Below are positions 52,746 to 61,961 of a DNA stretch of 64,000 nucleotides, piece after piece; the stretch's first letter is position 1; each line of letters starts with the position of its first letter. Both the position numbers and the translations under genes were made by a program. The DNA is taken from the NCBI GenBank assembly GCA_023954015.1, contig JAMLIS010000005.1, positions 1 to 64,000 of the forward strand, in the 5' to 3' direction. The notes under the pieces were generated by a model, which searched no databases, was not told the DNA's origin, and was given only the letters and a program-made list of their open reading frames with translations. The DNA is from Burkholderiaceae bacterium (GTDB taxonomy: Bacteria; Pseudomonadota; Gammaproteobacteria; Burkholderiales; Burkholderiaceae_E).

Positions 52746-54479
52746 CTAACCCGTTGCGCGCCGCACCAGCGCCCGGGTCAAGAAGCGGATGCGCTGCGAC
52801 AGCGGGAAGCGCCGGAACGTCGACGCTGCCGTACCGCTGGTGAAGGCCGTGCGCTTCGAGTAGTCGATCCGCACGTCGACGATCGTCGGCCGGCCCTCGC
52901 GCGCAAGGCGTCGCGCCTCGTCGATCGCCGGACCCACGCGCGCCGCGCTGTCCATCGCGACGTACGTCGCCCCGGTCGCTGCGGCGACGCCCTCGACGTT
53001 CAGGCCGCCGAGCGCCGTGCACGGCTTGCGGTTGTACGGCATCTGCTGCGCCTGCGCGATCTGCGCCAGCGCGCCGTCGGAGAAGACGTACCAGACGATG
53101 CCCAGCGAGCGCACGGTCGCGGTGACGATCTCCATGCAGCTCATCATGAAGCAGCCGTCGCCGACGATCGCGAAAACTTCCTTCGCGGGCTGCGCGAGCT
53201 TGGCGCCGATCGCCGCCGGCACCGCGTAGCCCATCGCGTTGAAGTCGGTGGGGACGAGCAGCCGGCCGCTGCGACGGATCGGAAAGAGTTCGGCGGTCAG
53301 GTAGGTGTGGTTGCCGTCGTCGAGCACGACGATCGCGTCGTCCGGCACGCGGCGGCGCAGTTCGTCGTAGAAGCGCAGCGGGTTGACGCGATCGCCGCTG
53401 TCGTGGCGCAGCCACTCGTCGCGGTACGCCTGCTTGTCGCGCGCGATGCGCGCGACGAGTGCCTCGTCGGCGGGCCTGGGGCCGAGTCGGCGCAGCTCGG
53501 CGGCGAGCGCGGCGAGCACCGGCTTCGCGTCGCCGGCGATCGCCACGCGCGCCGAATGATTGGCGCCGAACACCGACGGATCGATGTCGACGTGCACGAG
53601 CGCATCGGGAACCTGCGCGGCGAAGCTGCCGGTCGGAATCTCGGCGAAGCGCGTGCCGACGGCGAGCATCGCGTCGCAATCGCGAAATGCGTGGCGCGCC
53701 GCGGGCACCGCCGACGGACTGAAGCCGAAGCCCACGTGCAGCGGGTGCTCGGCGGGAAACGACGCGAGCCCCTGCAGCGTCGTCGCCACCGGCGCCTGCA
53801 GCGCGTCGGCGATTTCGACCAGCTCGTCGATCGCGCCGCGCGCGCCCCAGCCGACGAACAGGCCGGGATGCGCGGCGCCGAGCAGCAGTTCGGCCGCGGT
53901 GCGGATGAGCGACGGATCGGGCGCGGGCGGGGCCGCGGGCGCAGCGCGTTCCGGCAACTCGCCGGCGTCGCCGGGGAACATCTGCAGGTTCACCGGGATC
54001 TCGACGAGCACCGGGCCCGGCGTGCCGGTGGTGGCGATGCGGTAGGCCTCGAAGATCGTCGGCACCACCTCGTCGTGTCGAAGCACGCGGAACGCGGCTT
54101 TCGTGATCGGACGGGCGATCGCCAGCTGGTCGATCTCGTGCAGCTTGAAGCGATCGTCGGTGTCGCTGCGGATGCCGCCGGTGAGCACGAGCATCGGGAT
54201 GCCGTCGACGAAGGCTTCGGCGATTCCGCTCGCCGCGTGCGTCAGGCCCGCTGCCGGCACGATCGCCAGCGCGCCGATCGTGTCGTCGGCGGCGCGGCTG
54301 ACCGCGTCGGCCATGAACGAGGCGCCGCCTTCGTGCGTGACCAGCACCGGCTCGGGCGAGCCGGCGCTGTTCAGCTCGTCGTACAGCTCCGTGTTGTGCA
54401 CGCCGGGAATGCCGAAGGTATAGCGGATGCCGAGCTGCTGCAGCGCGTGCACGGCGAGCCAGGCGGCGGTCTTCTTCAT
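52746..54479 (-). CDS. Thiamine pyrophosphate-dependent enzyme (acetolactate synthase / benzoylformate decarboxylase group)
   Basis: A 577-residue ThDP enzyme with three domains: the pyrimidine-binding domain with catalytic Glu50 ('VTHEGGASFMADA'), a central domain, and the PP domain with 'AIVGDGCFMMSCMEIVTA'. The second Mg2+ ligand region reads 'VFSDGALAQIAQAQQ' instead of the common NN motif. It could be a 2-oxo acid decarboxylase or carboligase. It overlaps the upstream FAD dehydrogenase gene by four bases, so the two act in one pathway, perhaps on a 2-oxo acid. I cannot name the substrate. Confidence 0.85.
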   Translation of the reverse strand: MKKTAAWLAVHALQQLGIRYTFGIPGVHNTELYDELNSAGSPEPVLVTHEGGASFMADAVSRAADDTIGALAIVPAAGLTHAASGIAEAFVDGIPMLVLTGGIRSDTDDRFKLHEIDQLAIARPITKAAFRVLRHDEVVPTIFEAYRIATTGTPGPVLVEIPVNLQMFPGDAGELPERAAPAAPPAPDPSLIRTAAELLLGAAHPGLFVGWGARGAIDELVEIADALQAPVATTLQGLASFPAEHPLHVGFGFSPSAVPAARHAFRDCDAMLAVGTRFAEIPTGSFAAQVPDALVHVDIDPSVFGANHSARVAIAGDAKPVLAALAAELRRLGPRPADEALVARIARDKQAYRDEWLRHDSGDRVNPLRFYDELRRRVPDDAIVVLDDGNHTYLTAELFPIRRSGRLLVPTDFNAMGYAVPAAIGAKLAQPAKEVFAIVGDGCFMMSCMEIVTATVRSLGIVWYVFSDGALAQIAQAQQMPYNRKPCTALGGLNVEGVAAATGATYVAMDSAARVGPAIDEARRLAREGRPTIVDVRIDYSKRTAFTSGTAASTFRRFPLSQRIRFLTRALVRRATG

Positions 54480-56140
54480 GGTCGGTGCTCCGACTCGTGG
54501 CCGGCGATCGCGCGCGCGGCACGACGCGCGCCGTAGATGCAGCCGCCGAGGAAGCTGCCTTCCAGCGCGCGCAGCCCGTGCATTCCGCCGCCGCCGAAAC
54601 CCGCCGCTTCGCCGGCCGCGTACAGGCCGGGCACCGGCGCGCCCTGCGCGTCGAGCACGCGGCACGACAGGTCGGTCTGGATCCCGCCGAGGCTCTTGCG
54701 GCTGATCACGAATTCGCGGATCGCGATCAGCGGACGCGCGCGCGCGTCGTCGATCGGCTGCGAAAGGCAGGTACGCAGCCGATCTCCGCGCCAGTGACGC
54801 AGGTGCTCGATGCGGCGCAGCTGCTCGTCGTTGTGCATCGATCCGCGCGCCAGCTGCCCGTCCCAGGCGCGAATCGTCTTGCGCACCGATTCGAGCTCGA
54901 CCGCGCCGTCGCCCTGCAGCGCGTTCATCCGCTCGACCAGCGATTCGATCGAGTCGGCGGTGACGACGTCCTCGCAATGCCGCGTCAGCTGCTCGACGAG
55001 CCAGCGATTGCCGAACAGCGAATCGCGCGCGAAGCCGGCGATGCTGCGCTCGCGCAGCGACGGATTGAACTCGGCGCCCGATACGGCCAGCTCCTTGCGC
55101 GCGATCCGCGCGTTGAGCACCTGCCACGAGTACGCACGCTGTTGCGCGCACACCTGCGTGACGAGGTCGCGCGTGTCGAAGCCGCTCACCAGCGGCATCG
55201 GCCCGATGCGCCGGCCGCGCCAGTCGAGCCACAGCGCCGACTTCGGCGGCACCAGCGAAAGCCCGTGCAGCGGCTTGCGCGGCGCCCAGTGATGCACGCC
55301 GGCGGCGTAGTTCCACATGCGGTCGAGATGGGTGACGCGCCCGCCGATCGCTTCGACCGCGTCGTGCAGGCGCCCGTCGGCATAGCGGTGCGAACCGTTC
55401 AGGATCGTCTCGGGGGGTCGGTTCCAGTCGGCATGCCAGTGCCGCCGCACGCGCTCGATGCTGCCGTTGATCCCGCCGGCGGCGACGAGTACGGCATCGG
55501 CGTGCGCGCGAAATTCCTCGCCGCTTGGTTCCGCCGCGCCGCCCGCGGTGACACCGCCGGCTTCGGTGACGCCGCGCGCGCCGGCGATCCGCCCGCCTTC
55601 TGCCAGCAGCGACTCGACACGATGCCCGAAGCGCAGCGTGAGCGCCTGCTGCCGCGGATGCGATCGCAGCGCTTCGATCAGGCGCGTGGCGAGCCGCTCG
55701 CCGCTGCCCCAGACGACGTGCCAGCGCGGCACCGAATTGCCGTCGCCGAACAGGCCGCGCTCGACCCACAGCGGCATCGGCAGGAAGCGGATTCCCAGGT
55801 CGAGGAGCCAGCGGTAGACGAAGGCGTTGCAGTCGTTCAGGTACGCCTCGGCCCACTGCCGGGGCCAGTGCTCGGCGCGCGGGTCGGCGCCGAAGGCGCC
55901 GAAGGACAGCCAGTCGCGCAGCGCCAGCGGCACCGAGTCGCGGATCCGCGCACGGCGCTGTTCGCGCGTATCGACCAGCAGGATGCCGCCGAAGCTCTCG
56001 CGCGCCAGGCCGCCGAAGCTGGCTTCGACGTCGCGATCCAGCAGCGTGACGCTGCGACCCGACGACAGCAGCTCGATCGCGGCGACGATGCCGGTGAGGC
56101 CCCCGCCCACGAGCAGAACGTCGCTTCGATACTCGTGCAT
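54476..56140 (-). CDS. FAD-binding dehydrogenase (fumarate reductase / ketosteroid dehydrogenase-like)
   Basis: A 554-residue flavoprotein. The dinucleotide motif 'VLLVGGGLTGIVAAIELLSSG' is at the start, with 'ESFGGILLVDT', 'GNRWLVEQLTRHCEDVV' and the C-terminal FAD site 'GLYAAGEAAGFGGGGMHGL'. This fits the family annotated as putative FAD-binding dehydrogenase. Two ATGs are adjacent: the second, at 56140, has better spacing from GGAGAG. It precedes the ThDP enzyme gene and overlaps it by ATGA. Confidence 0.87.
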   Translation of the reverse strand: MHEYRSDVLLVGGGLTGIVAAIELLSSGRSVTLLDRDVEASFGGLARESFGGILLVDTREQRRARIRDSVPLALRDWLSFGAFGADPRAEHWPRQWAEAYLNDCNAFVYRWLLDLGIRFLPMPLWVERGLFGDGNSVPRWHVVWGSGERLATRLIEALRSHPRQQALTLRFGHRVESLLAEGGRIAGARGVTEAGGVTAGGAAEPSGEEFRAHADAVLVAAGGINGSIERVRRHWHADWNRPPETILNGSHRYADGRLHDAVEAIGGRVTHLDRMWNYAAGVHHWAPRKPLHGLSLVPPKSALWLDWRGRRIGPMPLVSGFDTRDLVTQVCAQQRAYSWQVLNARIARKELAVSGAEFNPSLRERSIAGFARDSLFGNRWLVEQLTRHCEDVVTADSIESLVERMNALQGDGAVELESVRKTIRAWDGQLARGSMHNDEQLRRIEHLRHWRGDRLRTCLSQPIDDARARPLIAIREFVISRKSLGGIQTDLSCRVLDAQGAPVPGLYAAGEAAGFGGGGMHGLRALEGSFLGGCIYGARRAARAIAGHESEHRP

Positions 56141-56320
56141 CATCTCTCCGGCGTGCTCGTTCGGCGCGCCTCCCGGCGCGGATGCTACCGACCGGGTGGG
56201 ACGCTGTAAACGACGCCGCGCCCGACGCAACGGTGCGTGGCAGCTGGCGCTGTCGCGCCCGCCGCTTTGCGCTACGCGGTACGATCCGGGCACGGCAGGA
56301 AATACGCGAGGAGAACGCAG

Positions 56321-57442
56321 ATGAGCCCACGCACGACGCCACCGTTTCGCGCCGATCACGTCGGCAGCTTCCTTCGCCCGAAATACCTTCTCGAAGCGCG
56401 TGCGCAGGCCGCTGCCGGAGAGATCAGCGCGCTGCAGTTGCGTGCCGTCGAGGACAGGGCGATCGCCGAAATCGTGCGGTTCCAGGAAGACGTCGGGCTG
56501 AAGAGCATCACCGACGGCGAGTATCGCCGCACCTATTTCCACATCGACTTCCTCGAGCAGCTGGGCGGCGTGAAGACCGACATCCCGGTCACCGTGAAAA
56601 AGCCCGACGGCAGCGAGGAGCTCGCTCCGCCCGTCATCCGTGTCGTCGACCGGGTGCGTCACGTGAAGGACATCCAGCGCGCCGACTTCGAGTACCTGAA
56701 GAGCCGGGTTTCCGCAGGCCACCTGCCGAAGGTTTGCATCCCGTCGCCGACGATGCTGCATTTCCGGGGCGGCCGCGCCGGCATCAGTCGCGAGCACTAT
56801 CCGGAGCTGGATCCGCAGTTCTACGACGACGTGGCGCGCGCCTACGGCGACGAACTGCGTTCGTTGTACGACGCCGGCTGCCGTTACGTGCAGATGGACG
56901 ACACCAACCTCGCCTACCTTTGCGACGACCGGATGCGAGAGGCGGCGCGCTCGCGCGGCGACGATCCCGACGAACTGCCGCATCGCTACGCAGGCTTCAT
57001 CAACCGCGTCGTCGCGCACAAGCCCGAGGGAATGACGTTGGCCGTGCACCTGTGCCGCGGCAACTTCAAGAGCACCTGGGCCGCGCAGGGCGGCTACGAG
57101 CCGGTCGCGCAGGCGCTGCTCTCCGAGATGAACGTCGACGCCTATTTCCTCGAGTACGACGACGCGCGCTCGGGAGATTTCAAGCCGTTGCGCTACCTGC
57201 CCGAGGGCAAGTTCGTCGTGCTCGGGCTCGTCACCACGAAGCTCGGCGAGCTGGAGTCGAAGGACGCGATCAAGCGGCGCATCGACGAAGCGGCACGCCA
57301 CGCGCCGCTCGAGCAGCTGTGCCTGTCGCCGCAATGCGGATTCTCGTCCACCGTCCACGGCAACGTGATCGCCGTCGAGGCGCAGCGTGCCAAGCTCGCG
57401 CTGGTCATCGAGACGGCGCGCGAGGTCTGGGGCGACGCCTGA
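56321..57442 (+). CDS. MetE C-terminal-like (cobalamin-independent methionine synthase family) protein
   Basis: A 373-residue TIM barrel similar to the catalytic half of MetE and to YxjG/YxjH. It shows 'PFRADHVGSFLRP' at the start, 'VQMDDTNLAYL', a zinc His-x-Cys in 'LAVHLCRGN' and the third zinc cysteine in 'LSPQCGFSST'. Without the N-terminal domain it probably does not use folate triglutamate like MetE. Related proteins move methyl or thioalkyl groups between small thiols. GAGGAG precedes ATG 56321. It converges with the hydratase gene, one base apart. Confidence 0.87.
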   Translation: MSPRTTPPFRADHVGSFLRPKYLLEARAQAAAGEISALQLRAVEDRAIAEIVRFQEDVGLKSITDGEYRRTYFHIDFLEQLGGVKTDIPVTVKKPDGSEELAPPVIRVVDRVRHVKDIQRADFEYLKSRVSAGHLPKVCIPSPTMLHFRGGRAGISREHYPELDPQFYDDVARAYGDELRSLYDAGCRYVQMDDTNLAYLCDDRMREAARSRGDDPDELPHRYAGFINRVVAHKPEGMTLAVHLCRGNFKSTWAAQGGYEPVAQALLSEMNVDAYFLEYDDARSGDFKPLRYLPEGKFVVLGLVTTKLGELESKDAIKRRIDEAARHAPLEQLCLSPQCGFSSTVHGNVIAVEAQRAKLALVIETAREVWGDA

Positions 57443-57443
57443 A

Positions 57444-58250
57444 TCAGGTCTTCGTTTCCGGCGTGCCCGGATACCAGCGTGCCGCGCGCTTCTCGCGGAA
57501 CGAAGCGAAACCTTCGGCGGCTTCGTCGGACTGCCGGCGAGCCGCGTGCTGCGCGACCAGTCGCGAGAAAGCCTGCGTCCTCAGGTCCCCGCGCGCCTGT
57601 TCCAGGATCACTGCCTTGGTCTGCGAGGTAGCTTCGGGCGCGTTGCGCAGCAGCTGGTCGACGATGCGTTCGCCGGCCTGCGCCAGTGAAGCAGGCGGGA
57701 CGACTTCGTGCACGAGCCCGATGCGCAGCGCTTCGGTCGCATCGAAGCGCTCGCCGGTGAGGGCGTAGCGGCGCAGTTGTCGAACGCCGATCGCGTCGGC
57801 GAGCTGCGGGACGATGATGTTGGCGACCAGGCCCCAGCGCGACTCGGCGATCGCGAAGATCGCGTTCGAGGCCGCGACGACGACGTCGCACGCCGCGATG
57901 ATGCCCGTCCCGCCGCCGAAGCACGCCCCTTGCACCAGCGCGATCGTCGGAATCGACAGCGTGTTCAGCCGGTGCACCAGTTCCGCGGTACGGCGCGACG
58001 CCCGCAGGTTGACCGCGGCCGATTGTGCCGCGACGTCGGCGAGCCAGCCGAGGTCGGCTCCCGCCTGGAAGTGACGCCCGTTCGCCTGGACGACGACGGC
58101 GCGCGGCGTATGGGCACAGTCGAGCGCATCGAGTGCCTGCAGCAAGGCGTCGATCAGCGCCTCGTCGTAGGCGTTGTTGATGTCGGGTCGGTTCAGCGTC
58201 AGCGTGACCACGCCGCGCGGATCGGTGTCGAGCAGGACGGTGTCGTTCAT
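57444..58250 (-). CDS. Enoyl-CoA hydratase/isomerase family protein
   Basis: A 268-residue crotonase. The oxyanion-hole loops are 'FQAGADLGWL' and 'GACFGGGTGIIAACD', and one catalytic glutamate is visible in 'AIAESRWGLVANI'. The other classical glutamate position is not obvious, which places it near methylglutaconyl-CoA hydratase-like members rather than short-chain enoyl-CoA hydratase. A role in leucine or isoprenoid acid breakdown is possible. It is transcribed alone. Confidence 0.88.
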   Translation of the reverse strand: MNDTVLLDTDPRGVVTLTLNRPDINNAYDEALIDALLQALDALDCAHTPRAVVVQANGRHFQAGADLGWLADVAAQSAAVNLRASRRTAELVHRLNTLSIPTIALVQGACFGGGTGIIAACDVVVAASNAIFAIAESRWGLVANIIVPQLADAIGVRQLRRYALTGERFDATEALRIGLVHEVVPPASLAQAGERIVDQLLRNAPEATSQTKAVILEQARGDLRTQAFSRLVAQHAARRQSDEAAEGFASFREKRAARWYPGTPETKT

Positions 58251-58325
58251 TGCGCGATGGTAAGCGATGCGCGCCGGCCCCGACGCTTGTCGACCCGCGC
58301 GAGATGACGCGACCGCACGGCGGGC

Positions 58326-58354
58326 AAAAAAAAAGCTGCCGCGGGGCGGCAGCT
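58326..58354 (-). terminator. Strong intrinsic terminator after the PRC-barrel gene
   Basis: On the minus strand a perfect nine-pair stem AGCTGCCGC / GCGGCAGCT with a CCC loop is followed by nine T residues. It starts 27 bases after the PRC-barrel gene stop and isolates that gene from the hydratase gene beyond. Confidence 0.93.
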
Positions 58355-58380
58355 CGAAGTGGAAGAGGAAGATCGGCGAC

Positions 58381-59604
58381 TCAGGAGCGCGGGGAACCCG
58401 CCGAGCGCTGCGAGGTGGGTGCCGTGGCGCTGCCCGGCGACTGCGTCGACGTGCTGCTGCGCGGCTGCGCCCAGGCGGGGTCGCCGAAATCCGGCCAGTC
58501 GTTGCGCGTGAACGCGTGTGACATGTCGACGCCGTCCGGCGAGGTCTGGATGACGAGCTGGTCGTTCTTGTCGCCGCCGACGGTGATGCTGCTCAGCGGA
58601 ATCGCGACGAGCTTGCCGTCGGTTTTCTTCGCCCACGAGTCGTCGAAGTCGACGACCGCGTATTCCACCTTGCCGTTGTTCGAGTCGACGATCAGGTCCT
58701 TGATCTCGCCGGCCTCCTTGCCTTTCGTGTCGTCGAAGTCCTTGCCGATCAGCTCGCTCGCGCGAACGAGGTTCCCGGCCTGCTGGCCTTCGTGCCGGCT
58801 GTCCGAGTCATAGTACTTGTCGACCTGGCCGGTGTACTTGTTGTCGGCGAAGCTCGGCCACTTGTCCTTGTCGAAGCCGGGGGCCTTTTCCAGCCGTTCC
58901 TTGCTGACGTTCATCACCAGCTTGTCGCTGTCGGTGCCCTTGGTGCGGACCATCGACATGGGGTACGCGAAGAGCTTGTCTCCGATGCCGAGGAAACCGC
59001 CGTGCGACAGAACGACGTAGCGGACTTTCTCGTTGCGCGTGTCGACCATCATGTCCTTGATCTCGCCGATCTTGTCGCCCTTGGCGTTCTCGACGTCGGC
59101 GCCGATGATCTTGCTCGCACGCATCGCGTGCGCTTGCGTGGTCGCCCCGGCGCTCGTGTCCGCGCGCGTATCGCTGCTGCGTTCGCTCGCCCGCGCCTGC
59201 GTGCGCTGGTCGCTTCGCTCGCCGGCCTGCGCCTGGGTGCGCTGGGCGCTCGAAGACGCCTGCGTTGCGGTGGTGTCCGACTTGGCGCTCGCCGCAGGTG
59301 TCGCGGTGTTCGTGGAACCGCTGGTCGAAGCCGACGAGGCGCTCGGGCTCGTTGTGGACCCGTTGGCGCGTGCCGAGCCGTTCGCGGCCGAACCGCTGCG
59401 GTTCGCGTTGCTGTTCATCGAGGAACCGGAGTTGCTCGACGTGGGGTTCGAGGCGCTCGATGACGGCGTCGTGCTGTGCGACGGACTCGCGCGGTCACTG
59501 CTGCCGGGATTGGAGTTGCTCGCTTGGGCGAATGTTGCGCCGCTGAAAGCCAGCGCCGAGAACAGGACGCCCGCCGAGATCAGATGTCTGCCTTTCTGGT
59601 TCAT
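58381..59604 (-). CDS. Secreted protein with two PRC-barrel domains
   Basis: A 407-residue exported protein. The signal peptide 'LISAGVLFSALAFSGATFAQA' is followed by a low-complexity Ser/Asn/Thr/Ala region to about residue 155. Two PRC-barrel units come next: 'ASKIIGADVENAKGDKIGEIKDM' near 160 and 'ASELIGKDFDDTKGKEAGEIKDL' near 285. The ATG at 59604 is set by AAGGAG and by the signal peptide; the longer reading from 59685 destroys that signal. PRC barrels bind proteins or RNA, and envelope versions are stress-related. It is a single-gene unit with its own terminator. Confidence 0.87.
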   Translation of the reverse strand: MNQKGRHLISAGVLFSALAFSGATFAQASNSNPGSSDRASPSHSTTPSSSASNPTSSNSGSSMNSNANRSGSAANGSARANGSTTSPSASSASTSGSTNTATPAASAKSDTTATQASSSAQRTQAQAGERSDQRTQARASERSSDTRADTSAGATTQAHAMRASKIIGADVENAKGDKIGEIKDMMVDTRNEKVRYVVLSHGGFLGIGDKLFAYPMSMVRTKGTDSDKLVMNVSKERLEKAPGFDKDKWPSFADNKYTGQVDKYYDSDSRHEGQQAGNLVRASELIGKDFDDTKGKEAGEIKDLIVDSNNGKVEYAVVDFDDSWAKKTDGKLVAIPLSSITVGGDKNDQLVIQTSPDGVDMSHAFTRNDWPDFGDPAWAQPRSSTSTQSPGSATAPTSQRSAGSPRS

Positions 59605-59751
59605 GAATTTCTCCTTCGTTGCACCGGGAGGAATCCCGGACCGAACCCTGAAGGCGCAAGGGCCGTACCCGCTGGCGCGTTTCACCGGCAGGCAATCGTT
59701 ACCCGTTCGGGGGAACGTATTGCCGCAACGACCGGAACGGCTGCGCTTCCG

Positions 59752-59789
59752 CTTCGGTCGATCGGTCGACGCTTCCGTCGATCGGTCGA
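59752..59789. repeat. Two direct repeats upstream of the fdxA promoter
   Basis: CTTCGGTCGATCGGTCGA (59752-59769) recurs as CTTCCGTCGATCGGTCGA (59772-59789), 20 bases apart centre to centre. Each unit contains the near-palindrome TCGATCGGTCGA. The pair ends 14 bases before the putative -35 box, a usual place for activator sites. Confidence 0.55.
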
Positions 59790-59802
59790 AGCTGTCGCGC
59801 GA

Positions 59803-59831
59803 TTGACAACGAATTGCCGCGAACGATAAGA
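59803..59831 (+). promoter_or_regulatory. Putative sigma-70 promoter for fdxA and the oxidase genes
   Basis: TTGACA at 59803-59808 is followed after 17 bases by ATAAGA (59826-59831). A second -10-like TACAAT lies at 59838-59843, without a matching -35. The region is unusually AT-rich for this window. The ferredoxin gene starts at 59876 with an excellent GGAGGG site. Confidence 0.5.
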
Positions 59832-59875
59832 TTCACCTACAATAGATCTTCTGCGGACCCACCGGAGGGCATTCG

Positions 59876-60238
59876 ATGACCCACGTCGTGACCGAAGCCT
59901 GCATCGCCTGCAAGCACACCGACTGCGTCGACGTCTGTCCGACCGACGCGTTTCGCGCCGGCAAGAACATGCTCGTCATCGACCCGGACGAATGCATCGA
60001 CTGCGCCGTCTGCGTTCCCGAGTGCCCGGTCGAAGCGATCTACGCCGAGGAGGACGTGCCGTCCGACCAGCAGGAGTACCTGCAGTTGAACGCCGATCTC
60101 GCGAAGATCTGGCCGGTGATCTCGCGCAAGAAGCCGGCGCTCCCCGATGCCGAACGCTGGGGCAGCGTGCGCGACAAGCGCGCGATGCTCGATGAGCGCG
60201 CCGAGAACGAAGAGTCGGACGAAAACCAGGCGGCGTGA
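59876..60238 (+). CDS. fdxA: 7Fe-8S ferredoxin FdxA
   Basis: A 120-residue ferredoxin. Cysteines 9, 12, 17 and 21 ([14 protein letters not shown]) and 40, 43, 46 and 50 ([12 protein letters not shown]) provide one 3Fe-4S and one 4Fe-4S cluster. The C-terminal extension '[17 protein letters not shown]' is typical of FdxA. It is a soluble electron carrier. It is followed at 74 bases by the cbb3 oxidase genes, so it may be co-regulated with low-oxygen respiration. Confidence 0.94.
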   Translation: MTHVVTEACIACKHTDCVDVCPTDAFRAGKNMLVIDPDECIDCAVCVPECPVEAIYAEEDVPSDQQEYLQLNADLAKIWPVISRKKPALPDAERWGSVRDKRAMLDERAENEESDENQAA

Positions 60239-60311
60239 ACGAATCGAGCGAGGGTGAACGGAAGAAGGCGCTTTCTTCACCGCTCGAGCGCGAACGAGAC
60301 AGGAGATCGAA

Positions 60312-61961
60312 TTGGACAGTGCCGTAGCGAGCCTGCTCGCGGCTTTCGTACTCTCGATCCTCGGCCTGTTCGCGTTCATCTGGTCGCTGCGCAAGGGTCT
60401 GCTCGTCGAGAACCCGCGGGCGGCGAGCGTCATCTTCGCGCGCGGCGAGATCGGTCGCGCCGACGACCCGGCGCTGGGCGAAAGCGGGCACGAGGCGCTG
60501 CAGGCGCAGGTCGCACGCCTGGAGCGGCCTGCGGAGGCCACCGACGCGGCGCAGGTGCACGACCGCATCGAGGCCGATCGCTCGAGCGCCTTCCCGGTGT
60601 TCCTGTTCATCGCCTTCGCGTGCCTGTGGCTGCTGGTCGGGTCGCTCGCCGGCGTGATCGCGTCGATCAAGCTGCACGAGCCCGACTGGCTGGTCGACGC
60701 GGCGTGGCTCACCTTCGGCCGCATGCGCACGGTGCACCTGAACGCCGTGATCTACGGTTTCGCGTCGAACGGCTGCCTGGCAGTGATCGTCTGGCTGCTT
60801 CCGCGCCTGCTGCGCACGCCGCTGCGCGGCGCGAGCTGGGCGATGCTGGGCGGCGCCTTCGTCAATGCCGGCGTGGCCGCGGGCATCGGCGCGATAGCCT
60901 CCGGGTGGTCCGACGGAATGGAGTTCCTCGAGATCCCCTGGCAGATCGACATCTTCGTCTTCGCCGGCTTCGCGATGATCATCCTTCCGGCGCTGTTCAC
61001 GCTGGCGAAACGCAAGGTCGAGCATCTGTACGTCAGCGTCTGGTACTTCGGCGCGTCGTTGTTCTGGATCGCCGTGCTGTTTCTCGTCGCGAACCTGCCC
61101 GGCGTTCACTACGGCGTACAACAGGCGACGACGAACTGGTGGTACGGGCACAACGCGCTCGGCCTGTGGTTCACGCCGGTGAGCATCGGCGCCATCTACT
61201 ACTTCCTGCCGAAGATCATCGGGCGCCCGATCCGCTCGTACAACCTGTCGCTGCTCGGCTTCTGGACGCTGGCCTTCTTCTATCCGCAGGTCGGCGCCCA
61301 CCACCTCATCGGCGGCCCGGTCCCGGGCTGGCTCACCACGCTGTCGATCGTGCAGAGCGTGATGATGGTGATCCCGGTGATCGCGTTCACGATCAACCAG
61401 GGCGGCACCCTGCGAGGCCGCATGCACCTGGCGCGCTGGTCGCCGACGCTGCGCTTCATGATGTTCGGCGGCCTGATGTATCTCGCCTCCTCGGTCGAGG
61501 GCTCGCTCGAGGCGTTGCGCAGCGTCAATGCCGTCGCGCACTTCACCCACTTCACCGTGGCGCACGCGCACCTCGGGATGTACGCCTTCGTGTCGATGGT
61601 GCTGTTCGGCGCCGTCTACTTCATGCTGCCGCGCGTGCTCGCCCGCGAGTGGCCGTATCCGCGGCTGATCGACGTGCATTTCTGGCTCGCCGCGATCGGC
61701 ATCCTCGTCTACGTGGTCGGCCTGTCGATCGGCGGCTGGCTGCAGGGGCTGGCGATGCTCGATGCGTCCCGTCCCTTCATCGAGTCGGTGACGCTGACGA
61801 TGCCGTGGCTGCAACTGCGCAGCCTTGCCGGCACGGCGATGACGATCGGCCACTTCGTCTTCGTCGGCCACGTGCTCGCGATGGCGCTCGGCGTCGGGCC
61901 GCAGCGCTCGGGCGCCGCGCGCTTCTGGGATCCGGCGGGGAGGCTCGCCCATGGAAAATGA
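60312..61961 (+). CDS. ccoN: cbb3-type cytochrome c oxidase subunit I with CcoS-like N-terminal extension
   Basis: A 549-residue protein, about 75 longer than usual CcoN. The extra N-terminus holds one helix ('LLAAFVLSILGLFAFIWSLRKG') like the oxidase maturation protein CcoS. The core has heme ligand histidines in 'TVHLNAVIYGF' and 'FTVAHAHLGMYAF'. The CuB/b3 region is 'VHYGVQQATTNWWYGHNALG' and 'FYPQVGAHHLIGG'. It reduces oxygen at low oxygen tension. The TTG at 60312 is preceded by AGGAG. It overlaps the ccoO gene by eleven bases. Confidence 0.88.
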   Translation: MDSAVASLLAAFVLSILGLFAFIWSLRKGLLVENPRAASVIFARGEIGRADDPALGESGHEALQAQVARLERPAEATDAAQVHDRIEADRSSAFPVFLFIAFACLWLLVGSLAGVIASIKLHEPDWLVDAAWLTFGRMRTVHLNAVIYGFASNGCLAVIVWLLPRLLRTPLRGASWAMLGGAFVNAGVAAGIGAIASGWSDGMEFLEIPWQIDIFVFAGFAMIILPALFTLAKRKVEHLYVSVWYFGASLFWIAVLFLVANLPGVHYGVQQATTNWWYGHNALGLWFTPVSIGAIYYFLPKIIGRPIRSYNLSLLGFWTLAFFYPQVGAHHLIGGPVPGWLTTLSIVQSVMMVIPVIAFTINQGGTLRGRMHLARWSPTLRFMMFGGLMYLASSVEGSLEALRSVNAVAHFTHFTVAHAHLGMYAFVSMVLFGAVYFMLPRVLAREWPYPRLIDVHFWLAAIGILVYVVGLSIGGWLQGLAMLDASRPFIESVTLTMPWLQLRSLAGTAMTIGHFVFVGHVLAMALGVGPQRSGAARFWDPAGRLAHGK

